Shown here piece by piece: positions 26,497 to 35,316 of a stretch of DNA of 64,000 bases. The notes beneath the pieces are model-generated. The model was not told the DNA's origin. It made no database searches and saw only the letters and a list, made by a program, of their open reading frames with translations. Source of the stretch: Nitrososphaerota archaeon (GTDB taxonomy: Archaea > Thermoproteota > Nitrososphaeria > Nitrososphaerales > UBA183); contig DAHXUN010000007.1 of NCBI GenBank assembly GCA_027386095.1, forward strand, positions 54,782 to 118,781. The letters run 5' to 3'. The translations under genes were made by a program, and so were the position numbers. Numbering within the stretch: position 1 is the first letter of the stretch; every line of letters begins with the position of its first letter.

Positions 26497-27297
26497 ATGA
26501 GCGAAGACAGGTCCCTCCCCGATCCGGGGGAGATTGTCGTCTGCACGGTGAGGGAACTCACGTCGCACGGCATCTACGTCAACCTGGACCAGTACGACGG
26601 GACCAACGGGTTCCTGCACGTCTCTGAGATATCGACCGGCTGGGTGCGGAACATCGACAGAGTGGCAAAGGTGTCACAGAAGCTCATCCTGAAGGTCATC
26701 AGGCTGAACAGGGCCCGCAGAGAAATCGACCTTTCTCTCAGGCAGGTGACCAACGAGGAGAGGCGCCAGAAGGTTATCGAGTGGAAGCGGGAGGAGAGGG
26801 CGCTTACGATTATCGATGCCGTGAGCAAGAAGATGGGGATAGACGACGCCCATGTGAAGGAGCTGAGGCATAAGCTCGAGGGGGAGTTCGGCACCCTGTA
26901 CGCCGCCCTCGAGACGGCGGCGAGGAAGGGAGCAGAGGGGCTCTCCGGGGCCGGGCTCTCCGAGGAGGAGGCGGAGGCGGTGGCCGGGATCGCCGGGGAG
27001 AAAATCGTCCCGCCCAGGTATGAAATAGGGGCGCTGGTAGAGGTGTCCTCGAGGTCCCCCGAGGGGATAGAGCAGGTGAAGAAGACGCTCCTGGCGGCCG
27101 CGTCGGCCCCCTCCGCCGAGGTCCACATCACGTACGCGGGGGCTCCCCACTACAGGGTGAGGATAACGGCAGACGACTACAAGCAGGCCGAGAAGGCTAT
27201 GGACGTGGTCCTAGACAAGATCAAGGGCGAAGTGGGGAAGCATGACGCTTTCAGCTTCAAGCGGGAGATATCGAGGAAGTACGGCGGGTCGTCTTGA
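26497..27297 (+). CDS. eif2a: translation initiation factor aIF2 alpha subunit
   Basis: 266 residues. N-terminal S1 domain (GEIVVCTVRELTSHGIYVNLDQYDG, then GFLHVSEIS), a helical middle, and the C-terminal alpha-beta domain (YRVRITADDYKQAEKAMDVVL). It stabilises Met-tRNAi on the aIF2 heterotrimer. The serine-51-equivalent region reads SEISTGWVRNI, as in other archaea. ATG 26497. The eL42-eS27-aIF2a-Nop10 order is a standard archaeal operon. Confidence 0.96.
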   Translation: MSEDRSLPDPGEIVVCTVRELTSHGIYVNLDQYDGTNGFLHVSEISTGWVRNIDRVAKVSQKLILKVIRLNRARREIDLSLRQVTNEERRQKVIEWKREERALTIIDAVSKKMGIDDAHVKELRHKLEGEFGTLYAALETAARKGAEGLSGAGLSEEEAEAVAGIAGEKIVPPRYEIGALVEVSSRSPEGIEQVKKTLLAAASAPSAEVHITYAGAPHYRVRITADDYKQAEKAMDVVLDKIKGEVGKHDAFSFKREISRKYGGSS

Positions 27298-27455
27298 GGA
27301 GCCTGATGCTGAAGTGCGCCCAGTGCGGCAGGTACACCCTGTCTGAGAAGTGCCCCAGCTGCGGGACCAAGACAGTCACCGTCCACCCCGCCAGGTACTC
27401 GCCCGACGACAAGTACGCGAGGTACCGCAGCCCGCTGGCGTATGAAGAGCGGTAG
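27294..27455 (+). CDS. nop10: H/ACA ribonucleoprotein subunit Nop10
   Basis: 49-53 residues. LKCAQCGRYTLSEKCPSCGTKT is the archaeal Nop10 zinc ribbon (C-x2-C, C-x2-C) followed by VHPARYSPDDKYARYR, the linker that contacts Cbf5. It is part of the H/ACA pseudouridylation RNP. TTG 27294 overlaps the aIF2a stop (TTGA); ATG 27306 is an alternative four codons later. Confidence 0.93.
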   Translation: MRSLMLKCAQCGRYTLSEKCPSCGTKTVTVHPARYSPDDKYARYRSPLAYEER

Positions 27456-27459
27456 CCGC

Positions 27460-27468
27460 CTGTTTTTC
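27460..27468. terminator. short T tract between convergent nop10 and aglB
   Basis: Five consecutive T (TGTTTTTCA) immediately after the nop10 stop. Archaeal polymerase commonly terminates at T-runs of this kind. The run is short, so the call is tentative. Confidence 0.3.
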
Positions 27469-27513
27469 ACCTCAAGAAGAGCGCTGGAATAAACGCCTGA
27501 ACTCGGATCGGGC

Positions 27514-29964
27514 TCAGGAGGTGTAGTTGCCTGGGACCACCTGGTAGACCAGGATGGTGTTGAAGCACTGGAGGGAGGTGTCTCCCGGGCATGGGTTGCC
27601 CGCTGAGGTCCCCGAGATGCCCTGCTGGGCCAACGAGAAGCTGGGGGAGATGTAGGCGAGCCTGAACGGGCCGGTGCTGTTGGATGGGTAGTTGAGGGTG
27701 CCCGGATACGCGAACGCCTGGTAGGGCGGGGCCCCGTTGCTCGCCTGCTGGTAGGTCGAGGAGAACGAACAGTAGAACAGGCTGGCGCAGACGGTCCCAG
27801 TGTTCGACGATGAAGGGACGAGCCACCCAGAGTACTGGAACGGGAGGAGCTGGCCGAAGAGCGAGTTCTGAGTGGCGTAGGGGGTCAGGTTGAAGTCGTC
27901 GGCGCCGGTGCAGGGCGGGGCTCCCGCCGTCGGGCACTCCAGATAGGTGGACTCGTTCAGCCCTCCGATGCGTATGAACCACTGCTTCTTGCTCTCATCT
28001 CCGCCCCCTGCGGTGAATCCTCCTCCGCTCGGGACCTGCAGTACGTAGTAGTAGGAAGTCCCGGACGTCGATGATACAGGCACGATGCTGCCGGTGACGA
28101 AGATCGCGACGTAGGTGGGCCTGCCGTCGGTGTAGCTCTGGGCCATGGCGGCCGCCTGAGTGACGTTGGACATCAGCAGCCTGCCCACCTGCGCTATCCT
28201 GGAGCTGTTGAGCGTGGCGTTGTCAACCAGGGTGGTCCTGTTGCCCATGACCGTGATCCAGTAGCCGTAGTCCCACCAGGCGATTATGACGGAGTTCGCC
28301 GGGGTGTTCTGCCTCATCCATTGGAGCGTGTCTATCCAGTCTGGGAACCCGCCGCGCGAGTAGATGGTCGCCCCGTTGGTGATGCTGACCCCCGCGTCGG
28401 CCGGGCTGTTGTCGCAGAAGAGCTGCCCGCTGGAAGTGCACTGGACCGGGTTGGGGATCCAGTACGTCCCGGCCGGGAGGACGAGTAGCGCAATCACCGC
28501 TATGGAGAAGACTACCTTCATCTCGTTGCGGGAGGTCGGCACCTGCTTCTTCTTGACCAGGGCTGTGGTGCTCGGCTTGACCAGGGCGAAGGCGAGTTCG
28601 GCGAAGCCGATGCCTCCCAGTATCCCCAGCGCCAGAGACGAATAGACCAGCAGACGCGAGAAAGATGCTGAGAAGTACAGGCCTGTCAGCCCGAACACCA
28701 GGGCGTAGATCATCGGGACGCCTCTCCTCTTGAACGCCACCAGGGCCCCGACCATCCCGAAGGACATGAGGACCGCATACGAAGTGAAGTAGTCGGCTCC
28801 GGTGGGCATCGCCTGTTCCGCGACCGACTTCACGAGCTGGTCGGCGGCGGAGGTGCCCGACGCGACCAACCAGGGAGCCAGTACGGTGAGGTACCTCAGC
28901 GTCAGAGACCCCACCAAGCCGAAGCTCAGCAGCGCGAGCCCTCCGAGCGCGAATCCAAACAGGAGCTTGAGGAGCGTGGGCCTGAACTCCGTGGGCTTCG
29001 TCCATGTCTTGACCCACTGCGCTACCAGGAAGAACACCGTCCCTCCGATTATCGCGAGGCCGATGGGATCGGTGATGATGTGGACGCCGGGGAACGGGAA
29101 GATGGCGCTCATGAACAGTGTGGCCGCGGTGAAGGTGACTATGGCGGGCGAGTAGCCGCTGAGCTCGATGTTCAGGAAGGGGAGGACGAGGAAGATGAGC
29201 CCGAACGCGGCGGTAAAGTAGTTCCCGCCGCCCCAGGCGGTGTTGCCGTAGCCCAGCATGATCCCGGCGGCTAGGGCGCGCAGGACCCTGCCCCTGGCGG
29301 GCCTCTCCTTGTCGAAGATGGTGAGCACCAGGTAGCTGGCTGCGACGAAGAGCATTATCGTGAAGGGCTCGGACTTGTACCAGCCCAGGTTCCCTCTTTC
29401 GATGAGCGGAGGCGAGACTGCGAAGACGAGCGCCGCGAACAGGCCCGCGGCGTCTCCGGCTATCTTCCTCACCACGAAGTAGAACAGTACCGCGGTGATG
29501 GCGCCGAAGAACACGGGGAGGATGATCAGGAGGTCATAGAGTGTTATCGGAACGCCGAAGACGTCATGGACCAACAGGTAGATCATGGCCCCGCCGATCT
29601 GGAGGCCGTCCTGAGACGTCGCGGCCACGTTCCGGCCTGTGGGGAACCAGGTCTGGATGTCGTGCCAGAAGAAGTATCCTTGGAGGTTGTGGCAGCTCGT
29701 GAGGACCGTCGGTCCGCACCCGGCGGGGTTCGCGAAGAAGGCGGCGTAGAGCCCCTCCTGGTGTGCAAGGTTCACGATGTGCTGGGCCGCATAGTAGTCG
29801 TAGTAGGGGTCGAACTCGTTCAGGTAGAAGCCGTACTTCGCCGCGAAGGACCTCATGAGGACGGCTATGGAGAAGATGATCGCGAGCGCCATCGAAAGCA
29901 TGACGGCCCTGCGCGACAGGGTCGGCCGCCTGATGGAAAGCCGTAGGGTGTCGAGTACGCCCAA
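27514..29964 (-). CDS. aglB: oligosaccharyltransferase AglB (STT3 family)
   Basis: 816 residues. About 11-13 transmembrane segments in the N-terminal ~480 residues, beginning after RRAVMLSMALAIIFS. NEFDPYYDYYAA (residues ~48-60) contains the first-loop acidic metal motif (DxD-like, here EFDPYYDY). The periplasmic domain has WWDYG at 563-567, the sequon-binding signature. The enzyme transfers lipid-linked glycan to Asn-X-Ser/Thr in secreted proteins, including S-layer glycoproteins. The C-terminal domain is rich in N-x-S/T sequons itself. It stands alone after GcvH on the same strand. Confidence 0.95.
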   Translation of the reverse strand: MGVLDTLRLSIRRPTLSRRAVMLSMALAIIFSIAVLMRSFAAKYGFYLNEFDPYYDYYAAQHIVNLAHQEGLYAAFFANPAGCGPTVLTSCHNLQGYFFWHDIQTWFPTGRNVAATSQDGLQIGGAMIYLLVHDVFGVPITLYDLLIILPVFFGAITAVLFYFVVRKIAGDAAGLFAALVFAVSPPLIERGNLGWYKSEPFTIMLFVAASYLVLTIFDKERPARGRVLRALAAGIMLGYGNTAWGGGNYFTAAFGLIFLVLPFLNIELSGYSPAIVTFTAATLFMSAIFPFPGVHIITDPIGLAIIGGTVFFLVAQWVKTWTKPTEFRPTLLKLLFGFALGGLALLSFGLVGSLTLRYLTVLAPWLVASGTSAADQLVKSVAEQAMPTGADYFTSYAVLMSFGMVGALVAFKRRGVPMIYALVFGLTGLYFSASFSRLLVYSSLALGILGGIGFAELAFALVKPSTTALVKKKQVPTSRNEMKVVFSIAVIALLVLPAGTYWIPNPVQCTSSGQLFCDNSPADAGVSITNGATIYSRGGFPDWIDTLQWMRQNTPANSVIIAWWDYGYWITVMGNRTTLVDNATLNSSRIAQVGRLLMSNVTQAAAMAQSYTDGRPTYVAIFVTGSIVPVSSTSGTSYYYVLQVPSGGGFTAGGGDESKKQWFIRIGGLNESTYLECPTAGAPPCTGADDFNLTPYATQNSLFGQLLPFQYSGWLVPSSSNTGTVCASLFYCSFSSTYQQASNGAPPYQAFAYPGTLNYPSNSTGPFRLAYISPSFSLAQQGISGTSAGNPCPGDTSLQCFNTILVYQVVPGNYTS

Positions 29965-30011
29965 GTCTGGGCTCCGATTTTCTCCGGGCTATTTTAACCG
30001 TGCCCTTTCTG

Positions 30012-30422
30012 CTACTTCTGCAGCAGGGTTTCCAGGTAGGCGGCGTAGCCCCTCGCGTCGAGGAGGGACTTGCGCTCGGCCGGCAGGTTCGACGGCTCGA
30101 CCTCTACCAGCCATCCTTCGCCATAGGGCGACTTGTTGATTAGCTCGGGGTGGGAGTCGAGCACCCCGTTGACTTTCACGACCCTGCCTGAGATGGGTGC
30201 GTAGACCTCGGACACTGCCTTGATGGACTCGACGGTCCCCATCGACTTCGCCTGCTCGACCGCGCCGTTGACCTTCGGGGCGCTGACGTAGACCACGTCG
30301 TTGAGGGTCTTAGCCGCATAGTCGGTGATCCCAATCCTCACGGCCTTCCCCTCTTCCTTGGCCCACTCGTGCTCCTTCGTGTACATCAGGTCGTCTGGAA
30401 TGTGATATCCCTTGATCTCCAT
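30012..30422 (-). CDS. gcvH: glycine cleavage system H protein
   Basis: 136 residues. The lipoylated lysine is present: ESIKAVSEVYAPISG with Lys68. GYHIPDDLMYTKEHEWAK opens the fold. It carries the aminomethyl group between P, T and L proteins. Encoded 24 nt after gcvT on the same strand, consistent with an operon. The related fusion protein at 21776-22426 lacks this lysine. Confidence 0.96.
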   Translation of the reverse strand: MEIKGYHIPDDLMYTKEHEWAKEEGKAVRIGITDYAAKTLNDVVYVSAPKVNGAVEQAKSMGTVESIKAVSEVYAPISGRVVKVNGVLDSHPELINKSPYGEGWLVEVEPSNLPAERKSLLDARGYAAYLETLLQK

Positions 30423-30446
30423 CAGGACCGGCGCCGCCCCGTGTGG

Positions 30447-31559
30447 CTAATTATCCTTCTGCCTCTTCCAGCCGTATGACCGCTCGTCATAGAACGGAGG
30501 TTTCGTGACGCTAGCCGGCTGGCTGGACCCCCTGATGGTCACGCCGACCCTGGAGCCAGGCTCGGAGCTCCCCTGCGCCAAGTAGCAGAGAGCTATCCCC
30601 TTCCTGAGGACGGGGGAGAAGGTGCCGCTCGTGACCACCCCCGCCGCGCCGGCGTCTCCCAGGACCTCGAAGCCGTGCCTGGGGATGCCGAAGTCAAGGA
30701 CGAGCCCCCGCCTGACCTTGGATGGGGGCTGGGCTCCGGACGCTTCCAGGGCCTCCGAGCCCACGAAGCCGCGCTTCCCGGCGGCGATGACCCACGCGAG
30801 GTCAGCTTCGTATGGGTTGGTGCCCTGGTCCATGTCGGAACCGTGGAGTGGGAACCCCGCTTCCAGCCTCAGGGAGTCTCTGGCGCCAAGGCCGCAGGGA
30901 GTCGAGGTCTCGGCCAGCTTCTCCCACACCTTCATCGCCCCGTCAGGGCGCTCGCTGGTGGCCCCGTAGACGATCACCTCGAACCCGTCCTCGCCCGTGT
31001 ATCCGGTCCTCGAAACCAGCGCCTCCTCGCCTGCCACCCTGGCTTCCGCGCACCTGAACCGCTTGAGCTGGCCCAGGTCCAGGTCGGTCAGGCGCTGGAG
31101 CGAGGAGACGGCACCGGGGCCCTGCACCGCGACCATTGCCGTCGAGCCCGTCCTGTCGTCGATGACGAGGCCGCTGGGAGAGTGGGCGCGCATATGCTCC
31201 ATGTCGGCCTTGGCGTTGGCGGCGTTGACCACCACCAGGTACGATTCCTCCCCGAGTTTCTCGATGATCAGGTCGTCGATTATCCCGCCCCTGTCGTTGA
31301 GGAGGAGCGTATAGAACGCCTTCCCCGGTGGCTGGGTCTTCACGGCGGTTGGGACGAGCTCTTCCAGGAAACCCGTGGCCTTCTGGCCTTCCACGCGGAA
31401 CCTCCCCATGTGGGAGACGTCGAAGATCCCTGAGGCGTTTCTGACCGCCATGTGCTCGGCCGCGGTAGTGGTGTACCAGAGCGGCATTTCGTAGCCTGCG
31501 AACTCCGTGAGCTTGGCGCGCTTCGAGTGGTAGCCGAAGAGCTGGGTGGTCTTGGGCAT
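30447..31559 (-). CDS. gcvT: glycine cleavage aminomethyltransferase T protein
   Basis: 370 residues. AGYEMPLWY, FDVSHMGRFRVEG, GGIIDDLIIEKLGEESYLVVVNAANA and GYTGEDGFEV are GcvT blocks; the last contains the catalytic-region Asp. It transfers the methylene group to tetrahydropterin. Leaderless: the TATA-like box at 31582-31588 read on this strand is about 25 nt before ATG 31559. gcvH follows. gcvP is not in the window. Confidence 0.95.
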   Translation of the reverse strand: MPKTTQLFGYHSKRAKLTEFAGYEMPLWYTTTAAEHMAVRNASGIFDVSHMGRFRVEGQKATGFLEELVPTAVKTQPPGKAFYTLLLNDRGGIIDDLIIEKLGEESYLVVVNAANAKADMEHMRAHSPSGLVIDDRTGSTAMVAVQGPGAVSSLQRLTDLDLGQLKRFRCAEARVAGEEALVSRTGYTGEDGFEVIVYGATSERPDGAMKVWEKLAETSTPCGLGARDSLRLEAGFPLHGSDMDQGTNPYEADLAWVIAAGKRGFVGSEALEASGAQPPSKVRRGLVLDFGIPRHGFEVLGDAGAAGVVTSGTFSPVLRKGIALCYLAQGSSEPGSRVGVTIRGSSQPASVTKPPFYDERSYGWKRQKDN

Positions 31560-31581
31560 GTGCTCGAGCGGGCCCCGACGC

Positions 31582-31588
31582 TATTTAA
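31582..31588. promoter_or_regulatory. shared TATA-like box of gcvT and cofE
   Basis: TATTTAA sits 25-27 nt from the minus-strand gcvT start (31559) and about 27-30 nt from the plus-strand cofE start (31615). Its symmetry allows TBP binding in either orientation. Confidence 0.5.
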
Positions 31589-31614
31589 GTGGGCGACGTC
31601 GATGGCGGAGTTCG

Positions 31615-32382
31615 TTGCTCTCGCTACGCCCGGTGCGGGTCACTGCGAAGGGCGCCAAGTTCGACCTCATCGCGCTCATCGAAGAGGAAGTCGGCGCGGA
31701 GCTGAGGGACGGCGACGTGCTCGTCATCTCTAGCAAGTTCGTCGCCATGTCAGAAGGGAGGGTCGTCAGCCTCGGGGGGGTGAATCCAGGGGCGAGGGCG
31801 AGGGCGCTGGCGGCGGAGCACCACATGGACCCGAGGATCTGCGAGCTGGTCCTCCGCGAGTCCGACCGGGTGATTGGCGGAATACCCGGCTTCCTCCTCG
31901 CCAGCAAGGAAGGGCTCCTGACGCCCAACGCGGGCATAGACAAGTCGAACGTCAGGCACGGAGCGGTGATCCTCTACCCCAGGAGGCCCGAAGCCGCCGC
32001 TCGGACGATCAGAGAGGCCCTGATGTTCTCCAGGGGCGTGTCCGTAGGCGTCGTGATATGCGACAGTAGGCTCTCCCCCACGAGGAGAGGGACCACCGGT
32101 GTGGCGGTGGGGTCGTCGGGGATCGAGGCGGTCCAAGACATGAGGGGGAGGAGAGACCTCTTCGGCAACGTGCTCAAAGTGACGTCCCAGGCGGTGGCCG
32201 ATGACCTGAGTTCGGCGGCAGAGGTGCTGATGGGGGAGTCGGACGAGGCCACGCCCATGGTGCTGGTGAGGGGGCTGAAGAAGGCGCTGAGACAGGGTTC
32301 GGAGTACGGCCCGAGGAGGTTCGCGGTGGCGTTGGAGGAGGACGTCTTCCTCAGGAGCCTCGGATTCGCGGGGGGCGCATAG
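31615..32382 (+). CDS. cofE: coenzyme F420-0:L-glutamate ligase CofE
   Basis: About 255 residues. GDVLVISSKFVAMSEGRVV, ICELVLRESDRVIGG and GLLTPNAGIDKSNV are diagnostic of CofE/FbiB N-terminal domain, and SPTRRGTTGVAVGSSGIEAVQDMRG follows. It adds L-glutamates to F420-0 using GTP. TTG 31615 is the start, placed by the A/T box; the next in-frame candidate is GTG 31633. Presence implies the organism makes F420. Confidence 0.93.
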   Translation: MLSLRPVRVTAKGAKFDLIALIEEEVGAELRDGDVLVISSKFVAMSEGRVVSLGGVNPGARARALAAEHHMDPRICELVLRESDRVIGGIPGFLLASKEGLLTPNAGIDKSNVRHGAVILYPRRPEAAARTIREALMFSRGVSVGVVICDSRLSPTRRGTTGVAVGSSGIEAVQDMRGRRDLFGNVLKVTSQAVADDLSSAAEVLMGESDEATPMVLVRGLKKALRQGSEYGPRRFAVALEEDVFLRSLGFAGGA

Positions 32383-32414
32383 GCCTAAATGTCCGGGAAG
32401 AGCCGGCCTCGACG

Positions 32415-32591
32415 TTGACCTATGAGATTGTTTGTAACTCCTGCGGCGCTCCGCTGTACTCCGGGTTCGACCTAAGGTCGCCGGGGGACGTGCTGAAGGC
32501 CACCGACTACAGGTGCAGGAAGTGCGGTACCAAGCTCGCCCTGAGCAGGTTCCAGGTCGACGTCAGGAAAATCGACGGCTCCTTCGACTAG
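32415..32591 (+). CDS. small zinc-ribbon protein
   Basis: 58 residues. CNSCGAPLYSG (C-x2-C) and CRKCGTKLAL (C-x2-C) form a rubredoxin-like or RPA-type zinc ribbon, with 28 residues between. TTG 32415 follows a CCTAAATG box near 32384 by about 27 nt. Function unknown; the next gene is topA. Confidence 0.7.
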   Translation: MTYEIVCNSCGAPLYSGFDLRSPGDVLKATDYRCRKCGTKLALSRFQVDVRKIDGSFD

Positions 32592-32641
32592 GGTTGACTG
32601 ATAGGGCACCGCAAAGTCCTCAGGTCTGGGGCGACCCGGCG

Positions 32642-34705
32642 GTGAGCGGTGGCTACACCCTCGTGGTCTGTGAGAAGCCCGACGCAGCGAAGAGGGTGGC
32701 CGACGCGCTCTCTGGTGGGAGGAGCGCGGCCTCACAGGTGGAAGGGACGACAGTATTCAGCTTCGCGAAGGATGGAGAGGAGTTCGTGGTCTGCTCGGCC
32801 CAGGGCCACGTCTACGGCGTGTCTGACCCCGCGGAGGAGAGGACAGTCTATCCCGTCTTCGACGTTGAGTGGTACCCGCTCAACCTTGTGGAGGAAGAGA
32901 GTGCGTCAGCCGGGAGGCGCATCGCAGCGATAAGGAAGCTCGCGGCCGGGGCGGCCAGGTTCGTGAACGCCTGCGACTTCGACGTCGAAGGCGAGACCAT
33001 TGGATTCAATCTGCTGAGGTATGCCTGTGGGGGGAAGGAGAAGGGGGCGCTCAGGGCGAGGTTCTCAACCCTCACGGAGGAAGACCTGAGGAGGTCCTTC
33101 GGCTCGCTGGAACCCCAGGCCGCTGATGGGCTGGCGAGGGCTGGCCGGGCGAGGCACGTGATCGACTTCCTGTGGGGGATCAACCTGTCGAGGGCGCTTT
33201 CCCAATCCCCGCTCGGCCTGGGGCACAGGTTCAGGACCGTGAGCGTCGGCAGGGTCCAGGGGCCGACCCTCGGGTTCCTGGCAAAGAGAGAGCGGGAGAT
33301 ACGCGAGTTCGTACCCACACCCTACTGGAAGGTGACGGGGGTGTTCGAGAAGGACGGCAGGGAGTTCTCCGCATGGTACGCCGAGGAGAAGGTCAGGACG
33401 AAGGCGCAGGCGGAGGAGGTTCGCGCCGCGTGCAGAGGTGGCACGGCCGTCGTCGTCGCCGTGCAGAGGAGCCAGGTCCAGGTTAGCCCTCCCCCGCCCT
33501 TCAGCCTCGGAGACCTTCAGAAGGAGGCGTACAGGGCGCTCAGGATTCCTCCGAGCAGGACGCTCCAGATAGCCGAGGGCCTATACCTGGCCGCCCTGAT
33601 CTCTTACCCGCGGACCAGCAGCCAGAAGCTCCCTCCCTCCCTGGACCTAAGGAGGATTCTCGGCGGCCTTGGGAGGGTGCGCGCGTACTCGGACGCGGTC
33701 GAGGAGATACTGAAGTCGGGGTCCAGGACAGTCCAAGGGGCGAGGTCGGACCCCGCCCACCCGGCCATCCATCCAACCGGGGAGAGGCCTCAGAGGCCGC
33801 TGGATGGTCAGGCGGCCTCGCTGCTCGACCTTGTCGTCAGGAGGTTCCTCGCCGGCTTCGGGCCGCCGGCCAGGAGGGAGCTTGTCGACGTCTCGATGGA
33901 CGTGGGGGGGCACCGGTTCAAGGCCTTGGGGAGCAGGACCACCTTCCCCGGTTGGATGGACTACTACGGCAGGTATGCCGGGCGCAGGGACCAGGAACCT
34001 CCTCCGGTAGCCGAAGGGGAAAGGGCGGGAGTCGTCAGCGTGACCGTCGAAGAGAAGTTCGAGCAGAGACCGCCGAGGTACAACCAGGGCAGCCTGCTGG
34101 AGAAGATGGAGAGCGAGGGTATCGGAACGAAGGCGACCAGGGCAGACATGATCTCGACGCTGCTTTCGAGGGGGTACGCCTCTGGGGATAGCCTGACGGT
34201 GACAGACCTCGGGTTTGCGGTGGTGGAGGCCATGGAGAAGTACGCCCCCTCGGTGGTGAGCACCGAACTCACCCGGCATGTGGAGGAGATGCTGGAAGGG
34301 GTCGAAGAAGGGGCCGGGGGGGAGGCAGATGTCGTCAGGGAGACGGTACGAACGGCCGCCGAGCAGCTCGCAGAGCTCTTCGCCAACGAGGGAGAGGTGG
34401 GCAGGGTGATCGACGCGGCGATTGCCGGTGAGGCCTCGAAGGCAGGGGCCCTGGGAGGGTGCCCGGTCTGCAAGAGCGGAACCCTCAGGATCGTACGCTC
34501 CAGGACGACGAAGAAGAGGTTCGTCGGGTGCTCGAACTACCCATCGGGGTGCCGGGCGTCGGCCCCCCTCCCCCAGCGGGGGACTCTCAGGCCGGCCGCG
34601 AAGCCCTGCGAGAAGTGCTCCTGGCCAGTGGTGTACGTCTCAGGAGGGAGGCGGCCTTGGAAGCTCTGCGTCAACCCGGACTGCCCCGGACGGAGCAAGC
34701 CATGA
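32642..34705 (+). CDS. topA: DNA topoisomerase I, type IA, with C-terminal zinc fingers
   Basis: 687 residues. TOPRIM domain: LVVCEKPDAAKRVADAL at the N terminus and CDFDVEGETIGFN (DxD). Active-site Tyr322 lies in ALISYPRTSSQKLP. GIGTKATRADMISTLLSRGYA is the domain IV motif. C-terminal zinc fingers: CPVCKSG...CSNYPSGC and CEKCSW...CVNPDCPG. It relaxes negatively supercoiled DNA. GTG 32642 gives the usual short N terminus; TTG 32594 is an alternative. The stop overlaps the next ATG (ATGA). Confidence 0.93.
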   Translation: MSGGYTLVVCEKPDAAKRVADALSGGRSAASQVEGTTVFSFAKDGEEFVVCSAQGHVYGVSDPAEERTVYPVFDVEWYPLNLVEEESASAGRRIAAIRKLAAGAARFVNACDFDVEGETIGFNLLRYACGGKEKGALRARFSTLTEEDLRRSFGSLEPQAADGLARAGRARHVIDFLWGINLSRALSQSPLGLGHRFRTVSVGRVQGPTLGFLAKREREIREFVPTPYWKVTGVFEKDGREFSAWYAEEKVRTKAQAEEVRAACRGGTAVVVAVQRSQVQVSPPPPFSLGDLQKEAYRALRIPPSRTLQIAEGLYLAALISYPRTSSQKLPPSLDLRRILGGLGRVRAYSDAVEEILKSGSRTVQGARSDPAHPAIHPTGERPQRPLDGQAASLLDLVVRRFLAGFGPPARRELVDVSMDVGGHRFKALGSRTTFPGWMDYYGRYAGRRDQEPPPVAEGERAGVVSVTVEEKFEQRPPRYNQGSLLEKMESEGIGTKATRADMISTLLSRGYASGDSLTVTDLGFAVVEAMEKYAPSVVSTELTRHVEEMLEGVEEGAGGEADVVRETVRTAAEQLAELFANEGEVGRVIDAAIAGEASKAGALGGCPVCKSGTLRIVRSRTTKKRFVGCSNYPSGCRASAPLPQRGTLRPAAKPCEKCSWPVVYVSGGRRPWKLCVNPDCPGRSKP

Positions 34706-34908
34706 AGTGCGCCGTCTGCGGCAGGGAGGGCGCGGGGAAACTCTGCCAGCGCCACGCTGTGGCGAAGGAGAGGCTGGAGGCGGCGTACCCTCTCTGGGTC
34801 AGGGCCTATGGGAGGATGAGTTGGGGAGACTACTTGGATAACGTTATACGCAACGTCCAGACGGGCCCATGGGCAAAAGAGGTAGCTGAAGCCCTGCGTG
34901 ATAGTTAG
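34702..34908 (+). CDS. small CxxC protein coupled to topA
   Basis: 68 residues. MKCAVCGREGAGKLCQRH is a four-ligand zinc knuckle (C-x2-C-x7-C-x2-H); the rest is a helical LWVRAYGRMSWGDYLDNVI. ATG overlaps the topA stop, and the next gene starts immediately after its stop, so this is an operon member. Function unknown, probably nucleic-acid related. Confidence 0.7.
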   Translation: MKCAVCGREGAGKLCQRHAVAKERLEAAYPLWVRAYGRMSWGDYLDNVIRNVQTGPWAKEVAEALRDS

Positions 34909-35316
34909 ATGATCAGACAAGCAATCCAGTTGGCGTACAGGAGGAGCGTAGGCGCCGTGAAGGACTGGCTAGTGGGCTCTGTGTCCTCCGCCACCAGAGG
35001 TGGAGGCCTCGTCCAGGTGCTCTACGTCATCGTCCTCATCGGCCTCATGGCCGGGTTCGTCAGCGCGATCACCTACCCTGTGGCCAACGAGACCCTGATC
35101 CCCTACCCCAGCGGCGCGAACGAGACGGTCCCCGAAGCCGTGGTCGACGCCATGGTGATCATACTGGGGGGTGCGGGCATATACCTCACCTACTTGAGCG
35201 GCAGGCAGACGGTCAGGCCCAGGGCGGTCAACTTCTACCTCGCCCTTGCGCTGCTGCTGCTCATCGTTTCGCTGTTCATAGGGTTCAACCTCGCGATCCT
35301 CAAGGGATTCGGGTAG
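34909..35316 (+). CDS. small membrane protein
   Basis: 135 residues, three membrane segments (VLYVIVLIGLMAGFVSAITY, VVDAMVIILGGAGIYLTYLS, FYLALALLLLIVSLFIGFNL) preceded by a basic amphipathic N-terminal stretch MIRQAIQLAYRRSVGAVKDW. Two N-x-T sequons fall in the first exterior loop. Directly abuts the zinc-knuckle gene. Function unknown. Confidence 0.65.
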   Translation: MIRQAIQLAYRRSVGAVKDWLVGSVSSATRGGGLVQVLYVIVLIGLMAGFVSAITYPVANETLIPYPSGANETVPEAVVDAMVIILGGAGIYLTYLSGRQTVRPRAVNFYLALALLLLIVSLFIGFNLAILKGFG